64,000 nucleotides of DNA from Undaria pinnatifida (lineage: Eukaryota; Sar; Phaeophyceae; Laminariales; Alariaceae). Numbering within the stretch: the first letter of the stretch is position 1; each line of letters begins with the position of its first letter. The notes beneath the pieces were generated by a model. The model was not told where the DNA came from. It saw only the letters and a list, made by a program, of their open reading frames with translations, and made no database searches. The stretch covers positions 4,527,324 through 4,591,323 of the forward strand of contig JABAKD010000009.1 in the NCBI GenBank assembly GCA_012845835.1. Direction: 5' to 3'. This document shows positions 1 through 10,455 of this stretch, piece after piece. The position numbers and the translations under genes are program-made.

Positions 1-300
1 TATGGGCGGAGGTGTACAGCAATGGGACGGGGGCGGTGTGGGCGGAGGCGCACAACAATGGGACGGGGGCGGTGTGGGCGGAGGCGCACAACAATGGGAC
101 GGGGGCGGTGTGGGCGGAGGCGCACAACAACGGGACGGGGGCGGTGTGGGCGGAGGCGCACAACAATGGGACGGGGGCGGTGTGGGCGGAGGCGCACAAC
201 AATGGGACGGGGGCGGTGTGGGCCGAGGCGCACAACAATGGGACGGGGGCGGTGTGGGCGGAGGCGAACCACACTGGGACGGGGGCGGTGTGGGCGACGA
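1..300 (+). repeat. 36-bp coding tandem repeat, 8 units
   Basis: Eight in-frame units of 36 bp encode a 12-residue repeat resembling AQQWDGGGVGGG. The units vary slightly: QQRD in the fourth, GRG after the sixth, EPHWD in the last. It lies where copia Gag normally ends and before the protease, the usual place for a CCHC zinc knuckle, which is not visible inside the window. Glycine-rich low-complexity tails next to the knuckle are known in copia Gag proteins; a role in RNA binding is inference. Confidence 0.85.
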
Positions 301-1429
301 TGGTCAACCAAAGCCGAGAAGTGGAGGAGCCGGGGGAGCCTACGAGGGCGGGCGGCTTTCCTCGACTATCGACAGCCAGGCGCCGGCCAGCAGTGAACAG
401 CAGGTCGAGTGGCCCACCCTCTTCGTCGCGCACTTAACGTCTTTAGGCAAGTGGCATGCTCTTTCTGTTGGGGGTGGTCTCGTGAGGCCTACAAGGCCTG
501 GGAGTAAGATTCTGATTGGAGATAGTGCTGCTTCCATCCATTGTACTGGTGATTCTGCTCTCTTTTACAACAAGAGACCCCCTGCCCCGGACGAGAAGTA
601 TTTGATCATTGGTGACGGAAAGAAGATGGAGGTGCAGTTTTTTGGTTGCGCTGATGTAGTGATGCATTGTGCTGAAGACGTAGCAGTGACCTTGAGGAAT
701 GTGGCGTTTGTGCCTGGCGTACCTTTCGACCTCTGCTCATTCAACGTGATCCAAGAGGAGCACGTCATTACCCTTGACCACGAAGGGGCGCACATGCTCG
801 ATGGACGCGTGTTTTTCCGCAAGGAGAAGTTCGGCAACTACGTTGAGGCCACTCGAGTAGCGAGACACGAGAAACCCCCTGCACTTGCTGCTGCAGTGTT
901 AAGGCCTGGTAGGCAGAGATGGATAGACATCAACGACTTGCACTGTTCCCTTGGCCACGCCCACGATACCGTTTTACGTGAGACTGCTCGTCAAATGGGA
1001 ATCAACGTGACGGGACGTTTGGGGTATTGCGACGGGTGCGCGGGGGGGAAGGGGATCCGCAAAGCCGTCGCAAAGTCCACGTCGTGCCGTGCTGAGAAGC
1101 GGATGCAGCGCCTGTGCGCCGACCTCGCAGGACCTATGCCGACGTCAACAGGCGGCGCTCGGTACTGTTTGATGATCGTCGACGACGCCACGAACATGGG
1201 CTGGCCGGTATTTCTGCCGGACAAGAGCGCGGCCACCGTCACCCTCGGTTTCCGCACTTTCCTGGCGGCCGTAAATGCCTACGGGCAGCCGGAATGCCTT
1301 CGCACTGACAACGCCTCCGAATTCACTAACGCCAAATTCCAAAGGCTGGTGGTCGACAACAACATCCGCCGCGAGTTCACGTCCGTCGACGTATGCCGAC
1401 GTCAACAGGCGGCGCTCGGTACTGTTTGA
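2..1429 (+). pseudogene. Copia C Gag tail-protease-integrase N part, broken
   Basis: Open frame entering from the left edge. After the 12-residue repeats comes an aspartic protease with ILIGDSAAS near base 521, where the family motif is D-S/T-G-A; the glycine is replaced by alanine, which probably kills the protease. The GAG-pre-integrase zinc site follows (LHCSLGHAH near 937, CDGC near 1030). The integrase core begins with the first catalytic Asp in ADLAGP at 1121 and the second in RTDNASEF at 1307. The frame then runs into a 257-bp tandem duplication and stops at 1429, before the catalytic Glu. Confidence 0.85.
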
Positions 1430-1648
1430 TGATCGTCGACGACGCCACGAACATGGGCTGGCCGGTATTTCTGCCGGACAAGAGCGCGGCCACCGTCACC
1501 CTCGGTTTCCGCACTTTCCTGGCGGCCGTAAATGCCTACGGGCAGCTGGAATGCCTTCGCACTGACAACGCCTCCGAATTCACTAACGCCGAATTCCAAA
1601 GGCTGATGGTCGACAACAACATCCGCCGCGAGTTCACGTCCGTCGACG
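1135..1648 (+). repeat. 257-bp tandem duplication inside integrase
   Basis: Bases 1135-1391 are repeated at 1392-1648 with three differences seen by eye. 257 is not a multiple of three, so the duplication shifts the reading frame. Each copy carries the integrase segment with RTDNASEF. It could be a true slippage duplication or an assembly artefact. Confidence 0.9.
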
Positions 1649-2673
1649 GCCTGAAGCGCAACGGGCGGGTGGAGCGGAAGCTAGCTCTTGTTGCCGAGGG
1701 GGGTCACGCTGCGTTCTTGGAGTTCCAGACCATGTTCGATGGTGTGGAGTTTCCGGCCAAGGCGCTCAACTATGAACGCACGTGGCCGGAAGCATGGACG
1801 TGGATGTGCGACGCGCTCAACCTCATGGCGCGGGTGGATGAAAAGCCCGGCATGATGTGCTCGTTCGAGAAGTTTCACGGGAGGCCTTACAGGGGCCCCG
1901 TACTTCCATACATGATGCCGGGACGCCACAAGGTCAAGCGGGCGGCTAAGTCAGAGCCGAAGGGGGAACCCTGCTTCTACCTGAACTCCGGCAACGACCA
2001 CGCCTCGGATTGCAGCAAGATCATGCTGTCGCCATCAGGCATCGCGAGCTACTCGACCGATGTGACGTGGGGCTATCGGCGCGCGCCGTTCGGTGGAGGG
2101 ACCGCGATTGCCGGGTCCCCGTCGCCGGCTAAGGGGGGGGCTGTCAGTGACCCAGCCCAGCAATCGCAAGCGCCGCGGGGCTTCGAGGTGTGGTACCAGC
2201 CGTCGACGCCATCGACTGGTGCAACGCCGGAGTCTTCGCCCACGCCCCTGCCTGCTGCGTCGTCCGTACCACAGCAGCAGAAGCCGACTTCAGCGACCGT
2301 TGCATCACCGGAGTCCTTGCCCGTGTTCATTCCCCCTGCGCCGCCCGCGACCGTTGCACCGCCGGAATCCTCGCCCGCGCCTCCACCCTCTGTGGAGGTG
2401 CCAGTGCAGCAGCAGCAGCAAATGCGGGTATCGCCGGCGGTGACGCGGTCGGCGGCGCGACAACGGGGGGGCCTGGGCCCGCAGCATGGCTTCGTTTCGA
2501 TGCTCGCCGCGCGGGAGAATATCGCTATGATCATTGCCGACCAGTCTCCTCCGCACATGCCCGCTCCTGAACTGCCTTCATGCCCTGCGAGTGAGTTGGT
2601 AACGCCCGACTCGTATCGCGAAGCGTGCGAGGATGAACACGGAGATGTGTGGTTCGATGCCATGGACACTTAG
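1393..2673 (+). pseudogene. Copia C integrase C part and linker, broken
   Basis: This frame resumes integrase from the second duplicate copy: second catalytic Asp in RTDNASEF near 1564 and the catalytic Glu in NGRVERK at 1672. The conserved copia segment that ends near VTW follows at about 2070. A long Pro/Ser/Ala/Gln-rich linker (about 2100-2450) separates integrase from RT, as is common in copia elements. The stop at 2671 sits where relatives have Glu in an EFDGL-type motif, so it is a nonsense change at the start of RT rather than a natural end. Confidence 0.85.
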
Positions 2674-4159
2674 TTCGACGGTCTGTACCGCGCGGGGACG
2701 TTCGGCGCTGTGGTGGACAAGAGATGTGGTGACACTTAGCAACGAAACGGCATCAACGTAATCTCTGCTAAGTGGGTTTATTCTTGGAAGGTCAACGAAT
2801 TTGGTAGAGTAGTGCGGGCAAAGGCCAGGCTGGTAGCGCGGGGCTTTGGGCAGCGTGCAGGCGTTGATTATTTCGAGACGTATTCCCCGTGCCCATCAGT
2901 TGCGAGTATTCGTTTGCTGGCTGCCATAGCGTGCGAGTTGGAATTGGATTTATGCCATTTTGATGCCGAGCAGGCGTTTGTCCAGTCAGAGCTAAGTGGG
3001 GATGTCTACATGCGCCTCCCCAAGGGGTGCGGGTCGATGTCCGGTAAGGTGGTTAAGTTGTGCCGCAGCCTGTATGGTTTGAAGCAGGCGTCGCGGCAAT
3101 GGCACCATCACTTGGTACGCGGCATGAGGGGTCTTGGTTTTGAGCAGTGTGAGGCTGATGCGTGTGTTATGCGTTTGGTTGAAGCGGGGGCCGTTTGTAT
3201 CGTAATAGTAGTGCATGTGCATATTTGCGATGGGGCTTAAGAGTAGGTGTGACAAGTTTTGTGAGGACCTGAACCAGTTCGTTCCTATCAACAACCTGGG
3301 GGAGTAGCGGTGATACGCAGGTTGCCGATTTTCTCGAGACTGGGATGCAGGGAAGTTGACGATATCACAGCAGGTTTTCGCTGAAAGTACCGTAGCGAAG
3401 TTTGGTGTCATTCGCGGCAAGAGCATCCCTGCGGTGGTTGACCTAAAGCTTGAGGTGTTTGACCACGATGAACCAGACGTTGATGAGCCTTTTCGGTCGT
3501 TGGTAGGGCATTTGATGTGGCTGGCGAACCAGACCCGCCCGGACATCCTTAACGCGGTTCGAGCGGTGGCAAGGTACTCTGCAGCGCCAAAGTTATTGCA
3601 TTGGCAGGCAGCGCTGCACGTCGTGATGTACATCAAATCGACGAGTACTTACGGTATTACTTTTCAGAGGGGTCTGAGTGATGGAGTTCAGCTGGAGTTG
3701 TACGTGGACGCGGACTATGCGCACGAGGCCAATGACCGAAGGTCTGTCTCTGGTGGAGTTATCATGTGTGCTGGTGCCTGTGTATCGTTCTACTCCAGGA
3801 CGCAGAAATCCGTTACGCTTTCGTTTACGGAGGCAGAGTATGTGGCGATGGCCACGGGTTTTCGCGAGACGATTTTCATGCGGTATCTCTGGAGTTTTAT
3901 TTTCCCGGACCGCGATGTTGGGTGTACCACGGTGAAGGAAGATAACCAGGGGGCGATACATTTGTCGAAAAACCCTGTGACCACTCCCAACAGTAAGCAC
4001 ATTGATGTCCGTCATCACTTCCTTCGGGAACGTGTTGCTAACGGGGAGTTTGAGGTTGTCCACGTAGCGTCGACACTGCAGCATGCTGATTTTCTCACCA
4101 AGCCTTTGCACACGGAGGCGTTTCGTTTTCACCGCAACTTTGTGATGAATTTGTGGTGA
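2674..4159 (+). pseudogene. Copia C reverse transcriptase-RNase H, broken
   Basis: RT is recognisable from about 2760 (KARLVARGF, DYFETYSP, LYGLKQASRQW). At about 3205-3235 the frame reads VVHVHICDGA, where the family has the V-D-D catalytic motif, so the two aspartates of the RT active site are lost by a small deletion and substitution. Bases 3241-3355 carry further stops. The frame from 3356 to 4159 is open: NQTRPDILNAVRA, then RNase H with YVDADYAHEA, FTEAEY, EDNQGA and HADFLTKP near its end. RNase H acidic residues are kept, but no active RT can be made. Confidence 0.85.
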
Positions 4160-4541
4160 TTTCTTGCATTTATTTATTTCTTCGGGTATTGGGGGTGGGT
4201 GAGTGGAACGGAGAAGTTATTTTTAGGGAATTGGAGAAAGTATTGGGATGTACTCATGCGTCGAGTAAGGTTAACACGCCAGTAAGATATGCCGATGGTC
4301 TTGATGAATCGTGCAGTACACGTTGGCTATTGGTTAAGTATGCACAACGTACAGGGGACCCAAAATTACTAGTATCCTTAGTACTTTTAAATTCAGATGC
4401 AATCGTTGCCTTTTGCATACTCCCGTGGTGAGCACCTCTTAATAGCAGGGGGGCTGTTATAGTTCGATTTGAGATGCCCTATATATATCAGACACGTTCT
4501 GTTGTCCTACTCGCCCAGAGTACGCAACAGGGGGGGGCGGA

Positions 4542-5340
4542 TGTTATCGGGCGGTGTGATATTTTTGCACAACAGGGGGGCCGTTGTTGACGGGCGGAAT
4601 GCTACTTTTAGTGAAGACGGTGTTATTGGTTTTGGTTGAGGATTTTACCAGCATACTCTTGTTTGTTGGATTTTTCCCTTCCCGTATAGTTACTGTCTCG
4701 CTTTAGATTGGGAAATCAATGCTGGAATGGAGATTGAGAGATTTGGTATAGGGATTGCCGTTTTACCTCGGCAATTCTTCATGACGGAATTTGGGCTTGC
4801 CGCTTTACCTTGACAATGATTTATTATGGAATTTGGGATTTGCCGTTTTACCTGGCAATTGGTGATAAGTTGTTCGGGACCTATCGTATCGAGCACCGAA
4901 TAGGGGGACTGTTTGTGGTATGCGGTTGTTCGATACGGGTCCGCGGATATTCGGCGGTTTCGTATATTCTGGGGTTTCGTATTACGTGTCGAGGCATTAT
5001 TCGGTATATGCCTCGGAGTGTGGAGCTGCCCCCCCGCGGGGCAGTCGATGATGTTAATGATACGACCCGGGCTTTGATGATAACGATACTGCCCGTATAT
5101 ATGTGAGTGGTGCAGCCGGTGACAATCAGGTGCGGCTTACCTCCTGTGTGTGGTTTATATGGTACGGTCTCTGACAGAACGGTATTGGCCCACCTGGTCT
5201 GTATTTGGTATCCGGTGTACGAGTATTTTATCTTCTCTCCTCGATCTACGCCGTAGCGGCACGCCGCGTGGTTACACAGAACACGTTATTCAGCAAGCGT
5301 ATTCAAACACGATACGTTATTCAGCAAGCGTATTCAAACA
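4542..5340 (+). repeat. Probable 3' LTR of copia C
   Basis: A polypurine tract (CAGGGGGGGGCGGA) precedes TGTTATCGGGCGG at 4542, and the segment ends with CAAACA at 5340, giving TG...CA ends. The following DNA is an unrelated dispersed repeat, which supports a boundary there. A second G-run before TGTTATAG at 4455 is an alternative start. No second LTR copy is in the window, so the limits are provisional. Confidence 0.5.
5283..5340 (+). repeat. 27-bp direct repeat pair at LTR end
   Basis: Two identical 27-bp copies, starting ACGTTATTCAGC, occupy 5283-5309 and 5314-5340, spaced by CGAT (period 31). Confidence 0.9.
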
Positions 5341-5625
5341 GGGGGGACGGGCGGGCAATTCGTGCGTGTAAGCTAATAATCCTTCCAAGAGGATAAATCT
5401 GACGGTTTTGGGAATAAAAAAAAAATGCAGCAGTTTATCATGGAGGGGGGGTTAGGGCGGGGGTGGGGCGTGTGGGGCAGCCCAATCTGTGCGTGTAAAC
5501 TATACATTATTTTGAGGGGTTGAATGTCACGGTTTCGGAAAGAAATGCATCAGTTTATCATGTATATCTTGGGGTAAGTCGTACAATCAGTGAGTAGAGA
5601 AAGGGCGGAATGTTCGAAGGCAAAG
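5341..5625 (+). repeat. R1 dispersed repeat, fragment
   Basis: Shares with later R1 copies the modules GGGCAATTCGTGCGTG, CTGACGGTTTTGG, CAGTTTATCATG and GGGGTAAGTCGTACAATCAG, interspersed with G-runs. It starts abruptly where the copia C LTR ends. Confidence 0.8.
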
Positions 5626-6691
5626 GGTTGGGATACATAGCCACGAACAACCCAATGAACACGTCCATGGCCCAGGTATACACATAGTTTCATATCCATC
5701 GAACATGTAGGTACCAACACCAATGAATGATGGAGACTTTCCGCCCCGCATCAGCCAGAACGATCTCGGCCAAAGTATGCCACCTACCTTGTAACATGCT
5801 CTTCACGGCTCGACCTGCAACGTCACGAACTCACACGATGCAAGATATACGCCTCGGGATCAGAGATCTGAACGGCGTCAGTGTGTTTGAAACCCTTTTG
5901 GAACAACACCACGGCCGCCCGGTGATCCTTGAAAAGCGAACAGTGCCCTGCAGGGGATGGTATACACCAGCACGACAGCAAGCCGCATTCCCCTACTATT
6001 ATCCGAAATGCTAACGAGTCGATGCGGTTGTAATTCTAGCAAGTATAATAATGGGAAGAAAATTTGTGCTTGGTGTGTTCTCTTGAGCCAGCGGGTTGTA
6101 ATTATTGCAGGAATGCAGAAGTATACAAGGTAGTGGTTTCGTCTGGTGTCTTCGCTTCATGTTCCTGTCTCACCCAAACCCTGCCCCGCGCCCTGTGTGC
6201 ATCTACATGGAAAGGACATCGTCGGCATTAGTTTTTCGTGCACCCTCTGTGACCTACCCGCTGCTTCTGTAGCACAAGTTGTCGATGGATTTCCAGGCCG
6301 AGCGATACATATACCTAGGTGTGCGTAGTACTCTTGTAATAATGATTCGGCTTAAAATGTTTCTTCCGGCGTACAAGACAAAGCAACTGGCAATGAACGC
6401 CCCTACCGAATGTTTCCTTGTAGACAAAAAGGTAAGGCCCGCTTGATAATTGTAAAGGAAAACTACCACAGAAGTGGAAAGATAAGACGACACAAAGAGG
6501 CTTGTCACCATGTGGTCTTACGTGGGTATTAGGCAGTACGATAGACAGTGATGCACATGCCGTCAAGTTCGATCACGCCCACTGCAACACCAACGTACAC
6601 ACGAGTATTGTCTTTGGTCGTATGTCAAGACCCAGGCTGCTGTACCATAAGGGTCATTATAAGGGATATTTTATTGCAGTGGCTCGCAGTC

Positions 6692-6703
6692 ACTCGCGCG
6701 AGT
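6692..6703. repeat. Perfect 12-bp palindrome ACTCGCGCGAGT
   Basis: The self-complementary core recurs exactly at 7218 and with changes at 6853, 12855 and 13001. The surrounding 150 bp resemble 12850-13040. Confidence 0.8.
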
Positions 6704-7211
6704 AACCCGTCCATTCCTTGCCGTCTTTAGTTTTCTTGGTGATATTTTTTGACGATCTCGATCCGCAATGGAATCGCCATCTAGACGGCTTTATCTACAC
6801 TGCGCCAAAACAATCACCTCGAGTGTATATTATTTCCTTGACGTACGGAGTCAATCGCGCGAGTATGGCACGAGTATGATATGGTATGAAATGATGGTTC
6901 AAACCCAGTAGTGTAGAAGAGGGTACCCTCCCTTAGGGTAGGTTTGGATACAGTAGTAGCGGGGTACCCCAGTATTCACGTACTATCATATATACTAACA
7001 TAGACTAGACTATACTATCGTACTAGCGTACTATAATCCCATCATATACTATCATACGATCATACCATCATCCTCGCACTAGTGACTCTGTACCTCACTG
7101 ACGGAAACACTGTACTAGGCAATTTGTTTGCCGCGTAGCTAACCATCCAACAGGCGATTCCTAGAGAAAAAAAACAAAAAAACGTGAAAAACTATGACCG
7201 CACGGAAAAGG

Positions 7212-7235
7212 GGGGTCACTCGCGCGAGTGGCCCC
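7212..7235. repeat. 24-bp near-perfect palindrome
   Basis: The ACTCGCGCGAGT core is extended by arms reading GGGGTC and GGCCCC; 11 of 12 positions pair. It is the longest of the palindrome set. Confidence 0.8.
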
Positions 7236-7639
7236 GAGCCACTGAACAAAAGGCCTTCCAACCGTAGCATTGGTCCTACAAGTGCGCTGCTGCCAAAGCG
7301 CAACCGATGCCATGGCCAAGCTTAACCACACCAAACACATGTTATAGTGGCAAAAAATACATTTTTTTAGACTAACTCAACTGCGGAAACCTATACCTCT
7401 GCCGGAAGACTTTTTGACAAGAATTTCCTGGGTACTCAGTTAACGTTGGAGATAATGTACTTGAAATTGCGACGATTGTAGCAAGGAGCCCTGTCCTTCC
7501 GAGCTTTCTTCGGCCAAAAAGCGGCACTTCTATCGTACCACGCGTCGGTAGGCGGGGCGTCTTTAAAGCTACCTACTTCAGCGCTTAAGGTCAATCAATC
7601 GGGCCAAAGGCTACTCGCTGCCTTGTTTTGATTATAATT

Positions 7640-7738
7640 ACGAAAAAATATATATATATATAATTAAAATAATTATTATTCTAAATATAAAAATTATTAA
7701 TATTAATAAATTTATTATTATTACTAGTATTACTATTA

Positions 7739-7771
<33 letters not shown>

Positions 7772-7784
7772 AATATTATTATTA

Positions 7785-7832
<48 letters not shown>

Positions 7833-7905
7833 TTTTTATCATTATTGTTATTAATATTTTTATATTTTATTTATTATTTTTTTATCATTATTATACTTAT
7901 TATCA

Positions 7906-7956
<51 letters not shown>

Positions 7957-8995
7957 TCTTTATTAGTATTGTTATTAATATTTTTATATTTTATTTATTT
8001 TTTTTTATCATTATTATACTTATTATCATCATTTTCTTTTTTTTAATTTTTATTATTATTATTATCATTATTAATTTTATTATTATCATTATTTTATTTA
8101 TTTTAAAAAATATTATTATCGTTTTTTTTGTTTTTTTATTTAGTATTATTATTATAATTATTTTTATTATTGTTATTATTATTATTTTTTTATAATCATT
8201 TTTTAATTATTATTATTATTTTTGATATTATAAAAATTATTACTATCATTACCATTATATCAAAAATAACATTAATATCATCATAATTTTTTGTATTATT
8301 ATTATTATTATTAATATAATTATTGTTATCATTATTCATATTATTATTAATTTTTTTTTTTTTTTTTTTATTATTATTGTTTTTATTATTATTATAATTA
8401 TAAATCTTATTATTATTATTATTATCATTATTATTATTATTATTATTGTTATTTTTATTTTTTTTTATTATTATATTTTATTATTATTATTATTATTATT
8501 AGTATTATTTTAATATATTAAATATTTTTTTTTTAACATTATTATACTTATTATCATCATTTTTTTTTTCAAATTATTATTATTAATAATATAATTATTG
8601 TTATCATTATTATTATTATTATGAAAATTTTTTTTTTTTTGTTTTCAGTATTATTGTTTTTATTATTATTATCATTATTATTTTAATTATTATTATTTTA
8701 TTATTATTATTTTAATTATTATTATTTTTTTTTATTATTATTATTAATATTATTATTATTATTATTTTTATTTTATTTTTATATATATTATTATTATAAT
8801 ATTTATTTTGATATATTATTTATTATTTTTTTATCATTATTATACTTATTATCCTCATTTTTTTTTAATTATTATTATTATTATCATTTTTTATTTTTTC
8901 ATTATCATTTTTTGATTTATTTTAATATATATTATTATCAATGTTATTTTTATTTTTTTTAGTATTATAATTTTTTTTTATTTTTATTATGTTTT

Positions 8996-9026
<31 letters not shown>

Positions 9027-9057
9027 CAATCATTATTATTATATTATTAATATTATA

Positions 9058-9096
<39 letters not shown>

Positions 9097-9144
9097 CATT
9101 ATTATTATTCTTATTATCATTATTATTATTTCTTATTATTATTA
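7640..9144. repeat. TTA/ATT-rich imperfect microsatellite
   Basis: About 1.5 kb of imperfect TTA repeats with T-runs. Leu/Ile/Tyr-rich open frames across it are artefacts of composition. It ends at an assembly gap, so its true length is unknown. Confidence 0.95.
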
Positions 9145-9644
9145 NNNNNNNNNNNNNNNNNNNNNNNNNNNNNNNNNNNNNNNNNNNNNNNNNNNNNNNN
9201 NNNNNNNNNNNNNNNNNNNNNNNNNNNNNNNNNNNNNNNNNNNNNNNNNNNNNNNNNNNNNNNNNNNNNNNNNNNNNNNNNNNNNNNNNNNNNNNNNNNN
9301 NNNNNNNNNNNNNNNNNNNNNNNNNNNNNNNNNNNNNNNNNNNNNNNNNNNNNNNNNNNNNNNNNNNNNNNNNNNNNNNNNNNNNNNNNNNNNNNNNNNN
9401 NNNNNNNNNNNNNNNNNNNNNNNNNNNNNNNNNNNNNNNNNNNNNNNNNNNNNNNNNNNNNNNNNNNNNNNNNNNNNNNNNNNNNNNNNNNNNNNNNNNN
9501 NNNNNNNNNNNNNNNNNNNNNNNNNNNNNNNNNNNNNNNNNNNNNNNNNNNNNNNNNNNNNNNNNNNNNNNNNNNNNNNNNNNNNNNNNNNNNNNNNNNN
9601 NNNNNNNNNNNNNNNNNNNNNNNNNNNNNNNNNNNNNNNNNNNN
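9145..9644. other. Assembly gap of 500 N
   Basis: Exactly 500 N follow the TTA repeat, which suggests a placeholder size rather than a measured distance. Confidence 0.98.
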
Positions 9645-10425
9645 AAAGGCCTGGTTTTGATCAAAGGGAGCAGGGTTGGATGGGGGATGACGGGGGAGGA
9701 AGGGGGGCAGACGGGTGGGCAATTGGTGCGAGGAAGCTATAAATCCTTCAAAGGGAAAAATCTGACGGTTTTCGAAATAAATAAAGAACTGAAAAAATAA
9801 TTTAAAAAAAACAAATAAGTGCACCAGTTTATCATGGGGGGGGCGGGGATTGGGGCGGGGGTTGGGCTTGTGGGGCAGCTCAATCTGTGCGTGGAATCTA
9901 TACATTTTTTTTTAGTGGATTAATGTGACGGTTCTGGAAAGAATGCATCAGTTCACCATATATTTCCTGGGGTAAGTCGTACAATCAGTGAGTAGAGAGA
10001 GGGCGGAGTGTTCGAGGGGGTGGAGGGGGGTTGGGAGGTGGGGGGTGGGGGAGGAGGGGGCGTGGGGGGGGGGGGGAAAGGAAGGGTTTTAGGTGAGGGG
10101 TTTGTTATACGTGTGGTGCTAGGTCTAGGCGATGGTGCGGGTGGTGGGGAAGAAGGGGGCGTTCAGAGCGGGGGGGCGGGGGGGGAAGCAGCGGCACGGA
10201 TGGCTCTAGCAAGAAAATGAGGCGACATCGAGTGCGTGAAGTGTTTATTTATCTGGCGTATTTCGATATTAGGTGGGACGTTTGAGCGAGGGAGAGCAAG
10301 AAGGAAGGAGGGGGGGGGGGGGGGGGGGGGTATTTTTCAGGAGGTTTAGGTAACAAATAATATTCAAATACATTCCGGCTGTGAGATCAAAGCTATGTAG
10401 GGGGTTGTTATACGCGTGCAAATAC
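9645..10425 (+). repeat. R1 dispersed repeat, partial copy
   Basis: Begins inside the repeat just after the gap (GGCCTGGTTTTGATCAAA) and continues through several modules to TCCGGCTGTGAGATCAAAG near 10375. Very long G-runs lie at 10020-10080 and 10305-10330. It is cut at about 10425 by the dead retroelement ORF. Confidence 0.8.
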
Positions 10426-10455
10426 AATAAATATTAGTTGTTGTTATTATAATTA

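Larger units (their letters stand above)
1..5340 (+). mobile_element. Ty1/copia retrotransposon C, 5' end outside window, decayed
   Basis: Domain order protease, GAG-pre-integrase, integrase, reverse transcriptase, RNase H identifies Ty1/copia; gypsy elements have integrase last. The 5' LTR and most of gag lie left of the window. The coding sequence is broken into at least four frames: a tandem duplication shifts frame at 1392, stops interrupt the start of the RT near 2671 and 2739, and the RT core is destroyed at 3200-3355. RNase H remains open to a stop at about 4159. Two or three G-runs before TGTTA near 4455 and 4542 are polypurine-tract candidates, and the 3' LTR probably ends with CAAACA at 5340, next to an R1 repeat. 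Target duplication cannot be tested because the left end is missing. Confidence 0.85.
5626..7640. other. No gene recognised
   Basis: Short open frames here resemble nothing I know. The stretch contains the palindromes near 6692, 6853 and 7212 and a CTATCATA-rich patch at about 6985-7075. The minus strand at 7527-7540 reads WYDRS, resembling a beta-helix coil junction. Confidence 0.6.

Noticed and set aside
1-300. Regular 36-bp repeats as a CRISPR array
   Set aside because: No unique spacers; the units are contiguous and coding, in a eukaryotic retrotransposon.
2073-2669. 198-residue minus-strand frame
   Set aside because: Antisense of the Pro/Ser-rich copia C linker.
5135-5200. Minus-strand exon-like CTTACCTCC inside the copia C LTR
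   Set aside because: The translation lacks coil features and it lies in an LTR.
7785-9660. Long Leu/Ile/Tyr-rich open frames
   Set aside because: They lie wholly in the TTA repeat or cross the N gap.
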